Position numbers and translations under genes: made by a program. 48,543 nt of DNA from Gammaproteobacteria bacterium (GTDB taxonomy: Bacteria > Pseudomonadota > Gammaproteobacteria > Pseudomonadales > Azotimanducaceae): assembly GCA_026707045.1 (NCBI GenBank), contig JAPOXO010000108.1, forward strand, positions 27,003 through 75,545. The letters run 5' to 3'. The notes beneath the pieces were generated by a model. It was not told the DNA's origin and searched no databases. It was given only the letters and a program-made list of their open reading frames with translations. Positions 46,990 through 48,543 of this stretch are shown here, in pieces; positions within the stretch are counted from its first letter, which is position 1, and each line of letters starts with the position of its first letter.

Positions 46990-47110
46990 TGTGGAACGTG
47001 AATCGTACAATCGCTGTTCGTTTTAAGCAAAGCCAGTCGCAACTTCACAGACTATGCTCTAACAATTGGTCGAAGGAGTGCAAGCTAGTGGAGCTGAGGG
47101 ATAGTGAGTA

Positions 47111-47941
47111 ATGAATTGTCGAATAGTTGTAACCAACGACGATGGGGTTGATTCTGCTGGCATACAGGTGCTGGCACGGTATTTGGAAAAAGCGGGGCAC
47201 GATGTTACGATCATTGCCCCGGATTACGATGCATCTGGAACGGGCACATCGCTGGGCACGTACTCCGCTTCAAGACCAATTCGTTTCAAAGAGACAAAAG
47301 TCGAATCGTTTGGTGGAAGTGTGTTTGCCGTTGCTGGACCACCGGCTCTCTGCTCTCTCCTTGCGTCCAACGAAGCGTTTTGCAATCGCCCGGATCTAGT
47401 CGTCTCCGGGATAAATGCTGGGATGAACGTCGGTCGTTCAGTTGTTCATTCTGGCACTGTAGGAGCCGCCATTGCCGCACAAAACTTCGGAATGCGAGGA
47501 CTCGCAGTGAGTGTAGGGGGAGCAGATCAGTGGTATTGGGAATGCGCAGCAGACATTGCGCTTCAGGTCGTGCCATCGATTCTGTCAGGTCCGGACCGGT
47601 CTGTTACCAATGTCAACGTACCTGGGTTGCCGATTGAAAGTGTGAAGGGGTTGAAGTGGGGACACTTGGCTCGTCTTGGTTCAGTTCGAGGTGTTGTGAA
47701 ACGGCTGACATCTAGCAACATTTACGTGGAAAACGTACGTACAGACTACAACCCTGAAAGGAATACCGATCTCGCCTTAACCCGAGAAGGATTCGCGACC
47801 ATCACTTGTCTTCAGGGTGCGACCGAAGTTTGGAATTCTTTCTCCATTGCCGGAGAAGAATTCGACGTAAACTCACGTGTTTGTGGAGCTATGGCTGGAG
47901 ATTCGGTATGCCCGCCGCTTGCCTATGCGAGTCAGATTTAA
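47111..47941 (+). CDS. surE: 5'/3'-nucleotidase SurE
   Basis: SurE-type nucleotidase, 276 residues. Metal and phosphate motifs are NDDGVDSAGI at the N terminus, SGTGTSLG, SGINAGMNVG and HSGTVGAA. The enzyme dephosphorylates nucleoside monophosphates and short polyphosphates. ATG start with GAGGGAT upstream. It is longer than E. coli SurE (253). The usual partners pcm, nlpD and rpoS are absent; it stands alone here, so it could be a paralogue of a canonical surE elsewhere. Confidence 0.92.
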   Translation: MNCRIVVTNDDGVDSAGIQVLARYLEKAGHDVTIIAPDYDASGTGTSLGTYSASRPIRFKETKVESFGGSVFAVAGPPALCSLLASNEAFCNRPDLVVSGINAGMNVGRSVVHSGTVGAAIAAQNFGMRGLAVSVGGADQWYWECAADIALQVVPSILSGPDRSVTNVNVPGLPIESVKGLKWGHLARLGSVRGVVKRLTSSNIYVENVRTDYNPERNTDLALTREGFATITCLQGATEVWNSFSIAGEEFDVNSRVCGAMAGDSVCPPLAYASQI

Positions 47942-48327
47942 GATAAAACCAATATGTCGTCCTGATTACTAGGCAATTGGCTATCGTCGAGGGGGCCTCG
48001 GCGAATCAGCTGTTCCTTTTCGTGTTGTACTTGGCCTATGGTCTTAATGCGTAGCAGTCTTGATGTTTGAGCGCTTTAACTGTGCGCTGCACACTGAAAA
48101 ACTAACTCAGATAAAGTTCACTAAAATATGTACAAAGATACATAAGTTCGGGAATGATAGTTGCTTTAGAAATCGTGCTCCTGTCCCGTCATTCAAATCA
48201 GACTCGTAGTTGACTAGCTGGCAGCTATCAAGCCGATCAGTCAGATGGCTATCAAATGGTTTGAAAATTCAAGGGAATATCATTGGACGCCAAAGGACAT
48301 CGACATGACGACTCTCGGACAGCAACA
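47942..48327. other. Intergenic region after surE
   Basis: 386 bases with no recognisable gene, tRNA or terminator. Small elements: TAGCT-GGC-AGCTA (48215-48227) and a repeated octamer GCTATCAA (48224 and 48248 areas) before the next gene. No clear promoter pair was found. Confidence 0.55.
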
Positions 48328-48543
48328 ATGGATCAAGTAGACAACGCTAAATTGCGCATAGCGTTTATTGGCGGTGGAGGGATAGCGCGTACGCATATGC
48401 GCTACTTAAGCCGAATGAGCGACGTGGAAATCGTAGCAGTGGCGGACGTGGTCGAGGAAAACGCAAAGAGACTCTGTCAAGAGTTCGATATTCCCGGATC
48501 GCACACGGACTTTGAGACGATGCTCAGGAAATTTCAACCTGAT
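48328..48543 (+). CDS. Gfo/Idh/MocA-family oxidoreductase, N-terminal fragment
   Basis: The first 72 codons of a dinucleotide-dependent oxidoreductase; the window ends inside it. After a short leader the Rossmann motif LRIAFIGGGGIARTHM is followed by VEIVAVADVVEENAKRL and the FDIP...DFETML pattern, all typical of the Gfo/Idh/MocA N-terminal domain. ATG 48328 is the only good start seen; its ribosome binding site is weak. Substrate cannot be inferred from this part. Confidence 0.85.
   Translation, partial: MDQVDNAKLRIAFIGGGGIARTHMRYLSRMSDVEIVAVADVVEENAKRLCQEFDIPGSHTDFETMLRKFQPD

Overview
The window reads as a chromosomal segment of a free-living, probably marine gammaproteobacterium at roughly 50% GC. 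The main evidence is gene order: gatCAB | mreBCD | yhdP-tldD-pmbA | ptsO-rapZ-ptsN-hpf-rpoN-lptBAC-kdsC-yrbG | ibaG-murA is a shortened form of the long housekeeping block seen in Pseudomonas and relatives. I see no phage genes, insertion sequences, CRISPR arrays, rRNA or tRNA genes.

Layout. 1-0.5 kb: a YfcE-type phosphodiesterase on the minus strand. 0.8-11.9 kb: an accessory island on the plus strand. It holds a 1414-residue TonB-dependent receptor with a near-consensus promoter, a structured leader and a clear terminator, followed by two tandem paralogous pairs, each a TPR protein plus a CRTAC1-type FG-GAP/UnbV protein. All four look like lipoproteins with Ser after the candidate lipidated Cys. 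11.9-16.1 kb, minus: ferredoxin-NADP reductase-like flavoprotein and gatB/gatA/gatC. 16.5-25.7 kb, plus: mreB, mreC, mreD, yhdP, tldD, pmbA (cell shape, envelope lipid homeostasis, peptide processing). 25.7-32.6 kb, minus: ten tightly coupled genes covering the nitrogen PTS, RapZ, HPF, sigma-54, LPS export, Kdo synthesis and a cation/Ca2+ exchanger. 32.8-34.4 kb, plus: ibaG and murA. 34.7-40.7 kb, plus: SulP transporter, zapE, a heme-c/PQQ dehydrogenase overlapping zapE, and an AlkD-like protein. 40.7-41.1 kb, minus: a cysteine-free Fur. 41.3-43.9 kb, plus: a two-domain peptide-type ABC ATPase and an SMP-30/lactonase-like protein. 43.9-47.0 kb, minus: slipin, NfeD and a phytanoyl-CoA dioxygenase-family protein. 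47.1-48.5 kb, plus: surE and the start of a Gfo/Idh/MocA oxidoreductase cut by the window end.

Most of the window is envelope biology: peptidoglycan precursors (MurA), elongasome (MreBCD), LPS transport (LptABC, KdsC), lipid homeostasis (YhdP) and membrane quality control (slipin/NfeD). The part least explained by known biology is the receptor plus duplicated TPR/CRTAC1 lipoproteins, which I suggest is a surface-exposed, possibly calcium-stabilised uptake or processing system with unknown substrate. A second notable point is that several genes usual in this block (maf, rng, yjgA, kdsD, mlaFEDCB) are absent. Many starts are GTG or TTG, often inside the upstream stop codon (ATGA/GTGA overlaps), so I moved several starts inward from the longest reading frame.
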